NCBI RefSeq assembly: GCF_003605475.1
Contig: NZ_RAHX01000001.1
Location: 1,984,001-2,048,000 of the forward strand
Length of the DNA: 64,000 bases
Reading direction: 5' to 3'
Origin: Aurantiacibacter aquimixticola
GTDB lineage: Bacteria > Pseudomonadota > Alphaproteobacteria > Sphingomonadales > Sphingomonadaceae
Each line of letters opens with the position of its first letter. Position 1 is the first letter of the stretch. Under the pieces are notes generated by a model that saw nothing but the letters and a program-made list of their open reading frames with translations, was not told where the DNA came from and made no database searches. The translations under genes were made by a program, and so were the position numbers. Shown piece after piece: positions 1 to 9,844 of this stretch.

Positions 1-68
1 TCCGCCTTCGCCTGTTCCGCAATGCGTTTTGCCGAATAGCCGAGGCCGAAAATGAACAGATGCGCCAT
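1..68 (-). CDS. Rossmann-fold SDR/epimerase-type protein, 5' end only
   Basis: An ATG at base 68 on the minus strand opens a frame that runs off the window start. Its 22 residues begin MAHLFIFGLGYSAKRIAEQ, a beta strand followed by the GxGYxA dinucleotide-binding turn and helix seen at the N-terminus of atypical short-chain dehydrogenase/epimerase proteins (YeeZ-like). It diverges from pepN with about 53 bases between the starts. The rest of the gene is outside the window, so substrate and exact family cannot be stated. Confidence 0.6.
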   Translation of the reverse strand, partial: MAHLFIFGLGYSAKRIAEQAKA

Positions 69-121
69 GTCATGCGTATTAGCGGTTGGACGCTCATCGC
101 CAAGGAATTACGCAAGCCGCC

Positions 122-2776
122 ATGGATATCGCCCGCACACCCGCCACGCCCGACGGCAACCAGCATCTTGCCGATGCCGCGCCAGAACCGCACGATCCCG
201 CCACGATTCGGCGCGAGGATTACCGCCCGTATCCGTGGCTGGTGCCCGACGTCGCTCTGGACTTTGATCTTGGACTCGAAGCGACGCGGATAACTGCAAG
301 GCTGACCGTCGCGCGCAATGCCGAGGCCGATGCTTCGGACACGATCCGCCTCAACGGCGACGATATCGAACCGTTGAGCATCAAGGTGGATGGCGAAGTG
401 TCGAACGACTGGCACATGGATGGCAGCGACCTGATCCTGCCACTTTCGGGCGATGCGCACGAAATCGAGATCGCGACCGCAATCGACCCGTCCGCCAACA
501 CCAAGTTAATGGGTCTTTTCGCCTCGAATGGGATGCTGTGCACGCAATGCGAGGCGGAGGGCTTCCGCCGCATCACTTTCTTCCCTGACAGGCCGGATGT
601 GCTTTCGACTTATCGTGTGCGGATGAGCGGGCCGAAGGCGCAATTTCCGGTCCTGCTGAGCAACGGCAATCTCGAGGCGCAGGGCGATGGCGAGGAAGGC
701 ACGCACTGGGCCCAGTGGCACGATCCATGGCCCAAACCATCGTATCTCTTCGCTCTTGTCGCGGGCGATCTGGTCGCCAATTCCGACAGCTTCACCACGA
801 TGTCGGGCCGCGAGGTCGCGCTGAACATCTGGGTGCGCGAAGGCGATGAGAACCGAACCGGTCACGCCATGGAATCGCTCAAGAGGTCCATGCGCTGGGA
901 CGAGCAGACGTTCGGGCGCGAATACGATCTCAACCTCTACAACATCGTCGCCGTCAGCGATTTCAACATGGGCGCGATGGAGAATAAGGGCCTCAACGTC
1001 TTCAACACGAAATACGTGCTGGCGGACGCGGAGACCGCGACCGACGGCGATTTCGACGGCGTCGAAGGCGTCATCGCGCATGAGTATTTCCACAATTGGT
1101 CGGGCAATCGCATCACCTGCCGCGACTGGTTCCAGCTTAGCCTGAAGGAAGGTTTCACCGTTCTGCGGGACCAGCTTTTCAGCCAGGACATGGGAAGCGA
1201 GCCTGTCAAGCGGATCGAGGACGTGCGCATATTGCGCGGGGCGCAATTCCCGGAGGATAGCGGCCCGCTCGCCCACCCGATCCGTCCCGACAGCTATCGC
1301 GAGATCAGCAATTTCTACACCGCTACGGTGTATAACAAAGGTGCCGAGGTCATCCGTATGATGCGTACGATGGCCGGTGGAGATGCCTTCCGGAAAGGCA
1401 CCGACCTCTATTTCGATCGCCATGATGGCGAGGCGGCGACCTGCGAGGATTTCGTCACCGCGATGGAGGATGGTGCAGGGCTAGACCTCACGCAGTTCCG
1501 CCTCTGGTACAGCCAGGCCGGCACCCCGAAGATCGGTGTTCGCATGGAGCATCGCGGCGATAGGGCGATTTTGCATCTCAAACAGGATGTCCCACCGACG
1601 CCGGGCCAGCCCGATAAGGCGCCGATGCCCATTCCGCTCAGGATCGCGCTGTTCGATCGCGAGAGCGGGCAACACGATGGTGAACAGCTGGTTACGCTCA
1701 CCAAAGCTCAAGAAAGCTTCAGCTTCGACAGCATCTCTTCGCTTCCGGTGCTCAGCATCAATCGTGGCTTTTCCGCGCCCGTGACCATCGAACGCGAAAT
1801 TTCGCAGGACGATCTGGTCTTCCTTGCCGCGCATGACGACGATCCCTTTGCGCGCTACGAGGCGCTGCAGGATCTTGTCGTAAGTCACCTAAAGGCTGCC
1901 GTTTCGGGCCAATTGGAAGAAGCTGCGAAGCGGGATGGCGAGGAAGCCATCACCAGCGCATTCGCCTCCGTGCTGGCCGACGACAGCCTGGATGAGTTGA
2001 TGCGGGGCGAACTGCTCGTCCTGCCCAGTGAGACATACCTGGCCGAAACGATGCTGGTGGCTGATCCGGCAGCGATCCATTCCGAACGGCAGGCATTGCG
2101 CGGTGCGATCGCCCGCGCGCTGGAGAGCGAATTTCTGAATCTACACGAACGCGCCGGCGCCGTGCCTTTCGGCATGGATGCTGCCGCAAAGGGCGCGCGG
2201 AAGGTGAAGACGCAGGCGCTCATCTATCTCGCTGCCGGCAATCCCGACGTGGCGCGCCGGCGCGCGTGGTCGCAGTACGAACAGGCCGATAACATGACTG
2301 ACCGGCAGGGCGCATTGATGGTACTTTGCGGCTTGTCGGGCATCGAACGGACCAATGCGCTGATAGACTTCTACAATCGCTTCCAGGGCAATCCGCTGGT
2401 CATCGACAAGTGGTTCGCGCTGCAGGCAAGTTCCATGCATCCCGCTGCGCTCGAACATGTGAAAGCGCTGGCCGATCATCAGGATTTCACGCTCAAAAAC
2501 CCCAATCGCGTGCGCTCGCTCTACATGGCGATGGCATATAGTCCGCACGCATTCCATGCAGCGGACGGCGAGGGCTATCGTATGATCGCTGACCTGATCC
2601 TGGCGCTGGATCCGATCAATCCGCAGACGGCATCGCGTTTCGTGCCGCCTCTGGGGCGCTGGCGGCGGATCGAGCCGAAACGTTCGGCCTTGATGAAGGA
2701 GCAGCTCGAACGTCTCGCTGCCGCGCCCGGGCTTTCGAGTGACACGCATGAACAAGTTAGCCGCAGCCTTGGATAA
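122..2776 (+). CDS. pepN: Aminopeptidase N (M1 family zinc metallopeptidase)
   Basis: A cytosolic aminopeptidase that removes N-terminal residues from peptides. The 884-residue length fits the bacterial PepN branch of family M1. The substrate-binding GAMEN motif lies at residues 284-288. The zinc site HEYFHNW starts at residue 320 (H320, E321, H324), and the third ligand Glu lies about 19 residues later in the SLKEG segment. A TTG at 86 also opens this frame, but the ATG at 122 has an AAGGA upstream (15 bases away) and gives a normal N-terminus. The 3' end overlaps pgeF, suggesting translational coupling. Confidence 0.95.
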   Translation: MDIARTPATPDGNQHLADAAPEPHDPATIRREDYRPYPWLVPDVALDFDLGLEATRITARLTVARNAEADASDTIRLNGDDIEPLSIKVDGEVSNDWHMDGSDLILPLSGDAHEIEIATAIDPSANTKLMGLFASNGMLCTQCEAEGFRRITFFPDRPDVLSTYRVRMSGPKAQFPVLLSNGNLEAQGDGEEGTHWAQWHDPWPKPSYLFALVAGDLVANSDSFTTMSGREVALNIWVREGDENRTGHAMESLKRSMRWDEQTFGREYDLNLYNIVAVSDFNMGAMENKGLNVFNTKYVLADAETATDGDFDGVEGVIAHEYFHNWSGNRITCRDWFQLSLKEGFTVLRDQLFSQDMGSEPVKRIEDVRILRGAQFPEDSGPLAHPIRPDSYREISNFYTATVYNKGAEVIRMMRTMAGGDAFRKGTDLYFDRHDGEAATCEDFVTAMEDGAGLDLTQFRLWYSQAGTPKIGVRMEHRGDRAILHLKQDVPPTPGQPDKAPMPIPLRIALFDRESGQHDGEQLVTLTKAQESFSFDSISSLPVLSINRGFSAPVTIEREISQDDLVFLAAHDDDPFARYEALQDLVVSHLKAAVSGQLEEAAKRDGEEAITSAFASVLADDSLDELMRGELLVLPSETYLAETMLVADPAAIHSERQALRGAIARALESEFLNLHERAGAVPFGMDAAAKGARKVKTQALIYLAAGNPDVARRRAWSQYEQADNMTDRQGALMVLCGLSGIERTNALIDFYNRFQGNPLVIDKWFALQASSMHPAALEHVKALADHQDFTLKNPNRVRSLYMAMAYSPHAFHAADGEGYRMIADLILALDPINPQTASRFVPPLGRWRRIEPKRSALMKEQLERLAAAPGLSSDTHEQVSRSLG

Positions 2777-3458
2777 TCCGCGCGCGATCATCCGCAGCGA
2801 GGCGCTAGGCGGCGTTCCGCACGGCTTCCTGACCGGGATCGCCTCCACGGCCGAGCCCGATCCAGCGCGCATTTCGCCCGGTGCGCAACTCGTGCTGGTG
2901 AAGCAGGTGCATTCGGCCACCGCGCTGAGCGTGGACGCGCCCTTCGTCGGTGCCCCACGGCCGGAAGCCGATGCCATGGCAACCGCCACGCCGGGTCTCC
3001 TGCTTGGAATCGTAACGGCCGACTGCGCGCCCGTGCTTTTTGCGGACAGAGAGGCGGGTGTGGTAGGCGCAGCCCATGCCGGGTGGCGGGGCGCGCAAGG
3101 CGGGGTGCTGGAAGCCACGGTGAAGCAGATGGAGACGCTCGGCGCCGAGCGCGCGAATATACGGGCAGCCATTGGACCAACGATTGCGCAATCAAGTTAC
3201 GAGGTCGATGAGGATTTCGCAGAACGATTCGACGCACGCGATGCGCGCTTCTTCGAGCGCGGCGAGCCGGGGAAGTATCAGTTCGATCTGCCTGCCTATG
3301 TTCGGCATCGCCTCGAAGAATTGCAACTTGCGGCGGTCGACGATCTCGGCCTCGACACTTATGCCAGCGAAGATCGCTTTCACTCCTACCGCCGCGCCAC
3401 GCATCGGGGGGAGGACAGGACGGGCCGCCAGTTCTCCCTGATCGCGCTTCCCGGATAA
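2748..3458 (+). CDS. pgeF: Purine nucleoside phosphorylase / multicopper polyphenol oxidase family (YfiH/PgeF)
   Basis: A 236-residue protein of the YfiH/CNF1-like family, reported both as a purine nucleoside phosphorylase/adenosine deaminase and, in E. coli, as a peptidoglycan editing factor. The zinc site is visible as H55 (KQVHS), C93 (ADCAP) and H110 (HAGWRG), followed by the conserved IGPTI segment and the C-terminal RATHRGEDRTGRQFS motif. The ATG at 2748 is used here; an in-frame GTG at 2739 would add three residues. The start lies inside the last codons of pepN, so the two genes are probably cotranscribed. Confidence 0.9.
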   Translation: MNKLAAALDNPRAIIRSEALGGVPHGFLTGIASTAEPDPARISPGAQLVLVKQVHSATALSVDAPFVGAPRPEADAMATATPGLLLGIVTADCAPVLFADREAGVVGAAHAGWRGAQGGVLEATVKQMETLGAERANIRAAIGPTIAQSSYEVDEDFAERFDARDARFFERGEPGKYQFDLPAYVRHRLEELQLAAVDDLGLDTYASEDRFHSYRRATHRGEDRTGRQFSLIALPG

Positions 3459-3661
3459 CCGCGTTGCAAAAACTGCAAGAGCAGGTGCCGGATTAGGGCG
3501 AAAAGGCGGGTTGGCACGGCAGGCAAGCTGGTCTATTGGCGCGCCAAGCTGCGCTGCCATGCCCGCACTTCACGGGCGATTTCCGGGGCGCGAGAATGCA
3601 TCAATCCGGCTGCGATCCGCCTGTCGAGGCGGCTTCCGGCTTCGATAGGCAAGGCAAGGAC

Positions 3662-4243
3662 ATGGCAACGACCACGGGCTCCCCCGACTCGAATGAACCG
3701 GTCGCCGAAACCACCACGGAAGACGGCGTGCGCCGCCGCGACTTTCTTGAAGTCGCCGCGGTATCGGCCGCCGGCGTGGGTGGCCTCATCATGGTCTATC
3801 CGCTCGTAAGCCAGATGGCCCCGTCGGCGGACGTGCTGGCCGAAAGCACGACCGAGCTCGACCTTTCGTCGCTCGAAGCGGGGCAGGCGATCAAGGCCAC
3901 CTTCCGCAAGCAGCCGGTCTTCGTCCGTCGCCTGACGAGCGAGGAAATCGCTGAAGCGAATGCCGTGCCGACCGGTTCTCTACGCGACGCGGAATCGCTC
4001 GCCGATCGCACGCAAGAGGGACATGAAGACGTATTGGTCGTCATGGGTGTCTGCACCCATTTGGGCTGTGTGCCGCTGGGCGCTGCCGAAGGTGAGAACA
4101 AGGGCGAATATAACGGGTATTTCTGCCCGTGCCACGGTTCGCATTACGACACCGCAGCGCGCATTCGCAAAGGCCCGGCGCCGACCAACCTGGTGGTGCC
4201 GGAATACCAGTTTACTTCCGATACGACGATCCTGATCGGATAG
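3662..4243 (+). CDS. petA: Ubiquinol-cytochrome c reductase Rieske iron-sulfur subunit
   Basis: A 193-residue Rieske subunit of the cytochrome bc1 complex, carrying the [2Fe-2S] cluster on the periplasmic side. An uncleaved twin-arginine anchor is visible (RRRDFL at 24-29, hydrophobic segment about 31-50). The cluster ligands are in CTHLGC (C131, H133, C136) and CPCHGS (C155, C157, H158), and a proline loop GPAP follows. The frame is open further upstream, but the ATG at 3662 has AAGG about 8 bases before it and gives the family-length protein. It is first in petABC; the 203 bases upstream probably hold the promoter. Confidence 0.96.
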   Translation: MATTTGSPDSNEPVAETTTEDGVRRRDFLEVAAVSAAGVGGLIMVYPLVSQMAPSADVLAESTTELDLSSLEAGQAIKATFRKQPVFVRRLTSEEIAEANAVPTGSLRDAESLADRTQEGHEDVLVVMGVCTHLGCVPLGAAEGENKGEYNGYFCPCHGSHYDTAARIRKGPAPTNLVVPEYQFTSDTTILIG

Positions 4244-4262
4244 GACTAGCAAGAGACCTGAT

Positions 4263-5558
4263 ATGAGTTTTCCCTGGGCCAGAGAATATCAGCCGGCGAA
4301 CGGCTTCACCAAGTTTCTCGACGAGAAGCTGCCGGTGCCACGCCTCGTCTACAATGCCGTAGGTGCCGGTTACCCGGTCCCGCGCAACCTGTCCTATTTC
4401 TGGAATTTCGGCGTGCTTGCGGGGTTCTGCCTCGTCCTGCAGATCGTGACTGGCGTCGTTCTCGGTATGCATTACGCCGCCAATGCCGAAATCGCCTTCG
4501 CCTCGGTCGAGCACATCATGCGCGACGTCAACTGGGGCTGGCTGATGCGCTATGTCCATGCGAATGGCGCAAGCTTCTTCTTCCTCGTTATCTACATCCA
4601 CATCTTCCGCGGGCTTTTCTACGCATCGTACAAGCCGCCGCGCGAAATGATCTGGCTGCTGGGCGTCACGATCTTCCTGCTGATGATGGCGACCGCCTTC
4701 ATGGGCTATGTTCTGCCCTGGGGTCAGATGAGCTTCTGGGGTGCACAGGTTATTACGGGCCTTTTCAGCGCCATTCCCTTGGTGGGTGAGCCGCTGCAGG
4801 TTTGGATCCTGGGCGGTTTCGCACCGGACAACGCCGCGCTGAACCGGTTTTTCAGCCTCCACTATCTGCTGCCCTTCGTGATCGCGGGCTGCGTCATCCT
4901 GCACATCTGGGCGCTGCACATTCCGGGTTCGAGCAACCCGACTGGTGTGGAAGTGAAGCAGGAAAGCGACACCTTGCCGTTCCACCCGTATTACACGGCG
5001 AAGGACGGCTTCGGACTCGGCATCTTCCTGTTGCTGTTCTTCGCTTTCGTGTTCTTCCTGCCAAACGTGCTCGGCCATGCGGACAATTACATCCCGGCGA
5101 ACCCGCTATCGACGCCCGCACACATCGTGCCAGAATGGTATTTCTATCCCTTCTATGCGATCCTGCGCGCCTTCACCTTCGACTTCATCCTGCCGGCGAA
5201 GCTCTGGGGCGTGCTCGCGATGTTCAGCTCGATCCTTGTGTGGTTCTTCCTGCCCTGGTTGGATAAGGGCCCGGTGCGTTCTGGCCATTATCGCCCGCTG
5301 TTCCGCAAGTTCTTCTGGTTCGGCCTCATTCCCTGCATGGCGATCCTGTTCGTCTGTGGCGGAGCGCCGGCCGAAGAACCGTGGGTAATGTTGAGCCAGA
5401 TCGCGACCGCCTACTACTTCCTTCACTTCCTGGTGATCCTGCCGATCGTGTCGTCGATCGAGCGTCCGGACCCGCTTCCCTATTCCATCACCGAAGCGGT
5501 GCTGGGGTCGGACAAGAAAGCGGTGTTGGGCGAGAACGCCGAACCGGTAGCCGTCTGA
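4263..5558 (+). CDS. petB: Cytochrome b of the bc1 complex
   Basis: A 431-residue membrane subunit that binds both b hemes and the quinol sites. The heme ligands H99/H113 and H200/H214 keep the 14-residue spacing of the family. The PWGQ region (about 152-155) and the PEWY motif of the Qo site (P290-Y293) are intact. Eight transmembrane helices can be traced. It lies 19 bases after petA and 30 before petC, so petABC forms one operon. The length fits the alphaproteobacterial fbcB type. Confidence 0.97.
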   Translation: MSFPWAREYQPANGFTKFLDEKLPVPRLVYNAVGAGYPVPRNLSYFWNFGVLAGFCLVLQIVTGVVLGMHYAANAEIAFASVEHIMRDVNWGWLMRYVHANGASFFFLVIYIHIFRGLFYASYKPPREMIWLLGVTIFLLMMATAFMGYVLPWGQMSFWGAQVITGLFSAIPLVGEPLQVWILGGFAPDNAALNRFFSLHYLLPFVIAGCVILHIWALHIPGSSNPTGVEVKQESDTLPFHPYYTAKDGFGLGIFLLLFFAFVFFLPNVLGHADNYIPANPLSTPAHIVPEWYFYPFYAILRAFTFDFILPAKLWGVLAMFSSILVWFFLPWLDKGPVRSGHYRPLFRKFFWFGLIPCMAILFVCGGAPAEEPWVMLSQIATAYYFLHFLVILPIVSSIERPDPLPYSITEAVLGSDKKAVLGENAEPVAV

Positions 5559-5588
5559 GCCGGACCGGATTAGGGGAATAACGAAATC

Positions 5589-6464
5589 ATGATCCGCCTT
5601 GTTGGTATTCTCGTCGGCCTCGGCTTCACCTTCGTGGTGATGATCTCTTTCGCGGTCGGCGCCTACACCGCCGCGACCGAGCCGGCCGAAAAGCCCGCCT
5701 ATTATGCCTTCCACAAAGAGCCGGTGCAGCCCGCCGGAGGTTTCCAGTTCGATGGAGCTTTCGGGACATGGGATGTCGCCCAGCTCCAGCGCGGGTATCA
5801 GGTCTATAAGGAAGTGTGCGCGGCCTGCCATGCGATGGATTACGTCGCGTTCCGCAATCTTGCCGAACTCGGCTATTCCGAAGCACAGGTAAAAGCCGAA
5901 GCCGCGACCTGGCAGGTGCCGGGCGTCGATCCAAACACCGGTGAGGCGACGATGCGCCCGGCCACCGCGACCGACTATTTCCCTTCGCCCTATCCCAACA
6001 ATGTGGCGGCTGCTGCGGCGAACAACAACGCGATCCCGCCCAACCTCTCGCTGATAACCAAGGCGCGCAACAACGGCTCGAACTACGTCTATTCGCTGCT
6101 GGCCGGTTATGCCGATCCGACCACGTATCGGAATGAAGATGGTGCTGTCTTTGCCGAGGCCGCGCCGGGTTCGATGCCTGGCACGGGTCTGTATTTCAAT
6201 CCGTATTTCGAGAACCTCAACATCGCGATGGCGCCGCCGCTGACGACGACGGGTCAAGTCACATATGCCGATGGCACGGAAGCGACGATTCCGCAGATGT
6301 CCGCGGACGTGGCCGCTTTCCTTACCTGGACGGCAGAACCCAGGATGATCGTGCGCAAGCAGACCGGATGGTGGGTCATCGCCTTCACGCTCTTCGCGAC
6401 GATCCTCGCCTGGTTCGCCAAGAAACAGGTCTGGTCCGGGGTCAAGCCGACCCGGCGCGACTGA
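5589..6464 (+). CDS. petC: Cytochrome c1
   Basis: A 291-residue membrane-anchored c-type cytochrome that passes electrons from the Rieske protein to soluble cytochrome c. It has an N-terminal hydrophobic export segment (residues 3-27), a CAACH heme site (C77, C80, H81), a probable axial Met214 in NIAMAPPL and a C-terminal anchor at about 263-280. The aromatic/Ala/Asn-rich stretch at 129-148 is a loop. GGGG-type SD sequence precedes the ATG. The stop lies 4 bases before the GTG of apt. Confidence 0.96.
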   Translation: MIRLVGILVGLGFTFVVMISFAVGAYTAATEPAEKPAYYAFHKEPVQPAGGFQFDGAFGTWDVAQLQRGYQVYKEVCAACHAMDYVAFRNLAELGYSEAQVKAEAATWQVPGVDPNTGEATMRPATATDYFPSPYPNNVAAAAANNNAIPPNLSLITKARNNGSNYVYSLLAGYADPTTYRNEDGAVFAEAAPGSMPGTGLYFNPYFENLNIAMAPPLTTTGQVTYADGTEATIPQMSADVAAFLTWTAEPRMIVRKQTGWWVIAFTLFATILAWFAKKQVWSGVKPTRRD

Positions 6465-6468
6465 TCGG

Positions 6469-7020
6469 GTGAGTGCCGCCACGTCCGCAGCGGACGCGGT
6501 GCGGCCGCTAATCCGAACCATTCCCGATTTTCCGAAGCCGGGCATCCAGTTTCGAGACATCACCACGCTGCTGGCCGATGCATACGGGCTGCGTGCTGCG
6601 ACACACGGACTGGCCGAGCTCGCGGCCTGCCATCCGTGCGATGTCATCGCCGGGATCGAAGCGCGTGGCTTCATCTTCGGCAGCGCGCTCGCGGTCGAAG
6701 TGGGATGCGGCTTCGTCCCTCTGCGCAAGCCAGGCAAACTGCCCGTCGACACGATCGGCGAGGACTATCAGCTCGAATACGGCGAAGCGCGGCTCGAACT
6801 CGATCCGACGCTGATCGTCGACGGCGCGCGCGTGCTGCTTGTCGACGATCTGTTGGCGACCGGCGGCACGGCAGTGGCCGGGGCCAGACTGCTGCGCCGT
6901 GCCGGTGCGGTGGTCGAGCAAGCGCTGTTCGTCATCGATCTGCCAGATCTGCCCGGGCGTGGGGCACTCTCGGCAGAGGGCGTCGAGGCGCATGCGCTTA
7001 TTGCGTTCGAGGGCCATTGA
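6469..7020 (+). CDS. apt: Adenine phosphoribosyltransferase
   Basis: Salvages adenine to AMP using PRPP. The 183-residue length is normal for Apt. The PRPP loop VLLVDDLLATGGTA lies at 122-134 and the substrate-binding AGIEARGF segment at about 61-68. The proposed GTG start sits 4 bases after the petC stop, which implies coupling to the bc1 operon; an internal GTG at about 6499 is an alternative. Apt behind petABC is a neighbourhood I associate with sphingomonads, with no obvious functional link. Confidence 0.93.
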   Translation: MSAATSAADAVRPLIRTIPDFPKPGIQFRDITTLLADAYGLRAATHGLAELAACHPCDVIAGIEARGFIFGSALAVEVGCGFVPLRKPGKLPVDTIGEDYQLEYGEARLELDPTLIVDGARVLLVDDLLATGGTAVAGARLLRRAGAVVEQALFVIDLPDLPGRGALSAEGVEAHALIAFEGH

Positions 7021-7092
7021 TCCGCAGGCAAGTGGGAAAGGTTCGCGTCCACGCGCATTTGGCGTATAGCAGGACAGGATAACGGGAGGATC

Positions 7093-8997
7093 ATGGAAAC
7101 TCAGGCGCTTACAATCGCATTGGTCGGCGTGCTCGGCATCGGTGCCCAATGGCTGGCCTGGCGCACGGGATGGCCCGCCATCGTGCTCATGCTCGCGGCC
7201 GGTTTCCTTGCCGGGCCGGTGCTCGGCTATTTCGGCTACCCCCTGCTCGATCCCGAAGCCGCATTCGGAGACCTGCTCGAACCGATGGTCGGCATCGGTG
7301 TCGCCATCATCCTGTTTGAAGGCGGGCTCAGTCTCGATTACCGCGAGCTCAAGAAATACGGCGAAGGCGTCTGGCGCCTCGTTTTCCTCGGCGTTCCGCT
7401 GGGCTGGATCTTCGGAACGCTGGCCTGCTATTATATCGCCGGACTCGTCCTTCCCGTGGCGATCCTGTTCGCAGGCATCCTCGTGGTGACCGGGCCTACG
7501 GTCGTCCTTCCACTCCTGCGCCAGTCGGCAGTGCAGCAACGCCCCGCGGCCTTGCTGAAATGGGAAGCCATCGTCAACGATCCCATCGGCGCGCTGTGCG
7601 CCGTGGTCGCCTATGAATATTTCCGCGCCACCGTGGATGGCGGAACCGCGTTCGAGGTCGTGCCGCAGATCGCTATCGCGGGCGCCCTGTCCGGCGTAAT
7701 CGGCTATGCTGCGGCAAAGCTGGTCGCCTGGAGTTTTCCCCGCGGCCTCGTGCCCGAATATCTCAAAGTGCCGGTGCTGCTGGTTCTCGTCGTCGGCGTC
7801 TTCGTTGTCTGCAACAAGATCGAGCATGAAGCCGGGCTGGTCGCGGTCACCGTCATGGGCATTGCGCTCGCCAACATGCACGTGTCGAGCCTTCGCAGCA
7901 TCCATCCGTTCAAGCAGAACATCGCCGTCCTGCTCGTGTCGGGCATCTTTATCTTGCTGTCGGCCTCGCTCGATCTTAGCGAGCTGACCTACCTCAACCC
8001 GTTCGAGGTCGAAGGGCTGCGGCTGTATCTGTTCCTTCTGGCGCTTCTTTTCATGGTGCGACCGGCGACGATCCTGCTTTCGCTGCTTGGAAGTTCGGTC
8101 CCCTGGAACGAGCGCCTGTTCCTTGCCTGGATCGCTCCGCGCGGCATCGTGCTCGTCGCCATCAGCGGCCTTTTCGCGCTGCGATTGTCGGATCTTGGCT
8201 ATGCCGACGGTTCGATCCTGATCGGCCTGAGCTTTGCCGTGGTCGTGGCGACGATCGTCGCGCACGGTTTCTCGGTCGACATCGTCGCCCGTCTTCTCAA
8301 GGTGAAGGGTGCGGAGCGTCCTGGGCTTCTTATGGCGGGATCGACACCTTGGACCGTCGGCCTTGCCGAAGTCCTTCAGAAGACCGACACGCCGGTGATG
8401 ATCGTCGATTCTTCGTGGCAACGCCTGAAGCGTGCGAGGACGCGCGGCCTGCCGACCTATCATGGCGAAATCCTGAACGAGGCGACCGAACACAATCTCG
8501 ATCTGACGCCGTTCCAGTCGCTGGTCGCCGCCACCGATAACGAGGCATACAATGCGCTCGTCTGTTCGGAATTCGCGCCGGAGATCGGCACGGACAAGGT
8601 CTATCAGCTGGGCGAAGGTGCGGACGATGACGACCACCGCCAGATCCCCGCATCGCTACGCGGACGTGCGCTCTTTGCCTCCGGCTTCGGGGTGGACGAC
8701 GTACAGCAGCGCCAGCAGGAAGGCTGGGTCTTCCGCCGCACCAAGCTGTCCGAGCAGTTCGATATGGACGATGCGCGCGAAAGCTTGCCGGAGGCGGCGA
8801 ACATGCTGCTGCTGATCAAGCCGAGCGGCGAGTTGAAATTCTTCACTCACGCTGCCGCACCGGAACCGCAGCCGGGCGACCAGATCATCTCCTTCTCGCC
8901 GCCGCGTGCGCAAAGCGAGGAGAAGGCGGCGAAGAACGCGGAGCGCAATGCGACGCGCAACCAATCAAAGGGCGGCCCCAAGCCGGAGCCCGCATGA
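7093..8997 (+). CDS. CPA-family cation/proton antiporter with C-terminal TrkA-N-like domain
   Basis: A 634-residue inner-membrane protein. The first ~400 residues hold about twelve hydrophobic segments with the Na+/H+ exchanger pattern, including an acidic membrane segment (VAIILFEGGLSLD) and a TGPTVVLPLL turn. From about 405 to 530 a Rossmann-like soluble domain resembles the TrkA-N regulator of KefC/NhaP2-type proteins. The tail is charged. This suggests monovalent cation/proton exchange; whether K+ or Na+ is moved cannot be read. A good SD (GGGAGG) precedes the ATG. The stop overlaps an ATG of the downstream lipoprotein frame. Confidence 0.88.
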   Translation: METQALTIALVGVLGIGAQWLAWRTGWPAIVLMLAAGFLAGPVLGYFGYPLLDPEAAFGDLLEPMVGIGVAIILFEGGLSLDYRELKKYGEGVWRLVFLGVPLGWIFGTLACYYIAGLVLPVAILFAGILVVTGPTVVLPLLRQSAVQQRPAALLKWEAIVNDPIGALCAVVAYEYFRATVDGGTAFEVVPQIAIAGALSGVIGYAAAKLVAWSFPRGLVPEYLKVPVLLVLVVGVFVVCNKIEHEAGLVAVTVMGIALANMHVSSLRSIHPFKQNIAVLLVSGIFILLSASLDLSELTYLNPFEVEGLRLYLFLLALLFMVRPATILLSLLGSSVPWNERLFLAWIAPRGIVLVAISGLFALRLSDLGYADGSILIGLSFAVVVATIVAHGFSVDIVARLLKVKGAERPGLLMAGSTPWTVGLAEVLQKTDTPVMIVDSSWQRLKRARTRGLPTYHGEILNEATEHNLDLTPFQSLVAATDNEAYNALVCSEFAPEIGTDKVYQLGEGADDDDHRQIPASLRGRALFASGFGVDDVQQRQQEGWVFRRTKLSEQFDMDDARESLPEAANMLLLIKPSGELKFFTHAAAPEPQPGDQIISFSPPRAQSEEKAAKNAERNATRNQSKGGPKPEPA

Positions 8998-9014
8998 GGA
9001 CGAGAGACCACCCC

Positions 9015-9713
9015 ATGACCAATCGTCTTGCTATACGCGCGCTAACCTTAGCAGCGCTTGGCGCATCGGCACTCGCTTTGGCGGCATGCGATGTGCGCCG
9101 AGACAGTGATGCGGAGGAGCCCGCGCCTACCGCTACGCCGAGCGAGACTGCATCGCCCGATGCCGAGACCACTCCAAGCCCGAGCGCGACGCCCGTACAA
9201 TCCATCCTGCGGGACGAGACCGCGCCGGAACAGGACACGGTCCTGCCCGCGCAGCCCATCGAGCTCGTCATCCCGTTTCCCGACGGTGCGGATATCGGGG
9301 GCGATGCCGAGCGCATGCTGGCCGGCGTCATCGGCTCGCGCGCGCTCGAAGAAGAGGACTGGCAGGTAATTCTGCGCGGCCATACCGATTCGTCCGGTAA
9401 CGATCAGGCGAATCTGCGCGCCTCGCGCGCTCGCGCCGAAGCGGTCGCTGCCTGGCTCGTCGAACGCGGCGTGGATGATGACCGGATCAAAGTGATCGCC
9501 TTCGGAGAACAGAACCCCATCGCGCCGAATGCGCTGCCCGATGGCTCCGCTAATGAGGAAGGCCGTCGGGAGAACCGCCGCGTCGAACTCACGATTGAGC
9601 CGGAGGGAGGCGCGCAGGACGATAGGCAGAGCGATGCGACAGGCGGTGATGCACAAGCGCGCCCGACGGCGCGCCCCAGCGCGGCGCGCACTTCGCGCCC
9701 TTTTCGCGACTGA
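9015..9713 (+). CDS. OmpA-family lipoprotein (peptidoglycan-binding)
   Basis: A 232-residue protein with a lipoprotein signal ending in LAAC (Cys25), a Pro/Thr/Ser/Glu-rich linker (about 30-75) and a C-terminal OmpA/Pal-type domain (about 85-200) with the RGHTDSSG motif and the NRRVEL end. It is predicted to sit in the outer membrane and bind peptidoglycan. An in-frame ATG at 8994 overlaps the antiporter stop and would add 7 residues; the start at 9015 gives a cleaner signal peptide. The C-terminus is Ala/Arg-rich. Coupling with the antiporter suggests coexpression. Confidence 0.85.
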   Translation: MTNRLAIRALTLAALGASALALAACDVRRDSDAEEPAPTATPSETASPDAETTPSPSATPVQSILRDETAPEQDTVLPAQPIELVIPFPDGADIGGDAERMLAGVIGSRALEEEDWQVILRGHTDSSGNDQANLRASRARAEAVAAWLVERGVDDDRIKVIAFGEQNPIAPNALPDGSANEEGRRENRRVELTIEPEGGAQDDRQSDATGGDAQARPTARPSAARTSRPFRD

Positions 9714-9765
9714 CGATCTTCGCTTGACGTAGCCGCCCCGCCGGTGGCAATCGCGGCATTGGAGT

Positions 9766-9839
9766 GCGGGTATAGCATAGTGGTAATGCTCCAGCCTTCC
9801 AAGCTGGCTAGAGGGGTTCGATTCCCCTTACCCGCTCCA
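9766..9839 (+). tRNA. tRNA-Gly (anticodon TCC)
   Basis: A full cloverleaf is visible. The acceptor arms GCGGGTA (9766-9772) and TACCCGC (9829-9835) pair, the anticodon stem CCAGC/GCTGG encloses the loop CTTCCAA with anticodon TCC, and the T arm has GGTTCGATTCC. The CCA end is encoded at 9837-9839. The anticodon reads GGA/GGG glycine codons. It lies between ompA and the convergent panC. Confidence 0.97.
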
Positions 9840-9844
9840 GAAAC

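Noticed and set aside
3512..3528. Sigma-54-like TGGCACG before petA
   Set aside because: The -12 position reads GCAA instead of TTGC, so the spacing and bases do not fit.
6508..8637. 709-residue antisense frame over apt and the antiporter
   Set aside because: His/Asp/Arg-rich shadow translation without any domain; the plus-strand genes are certain.
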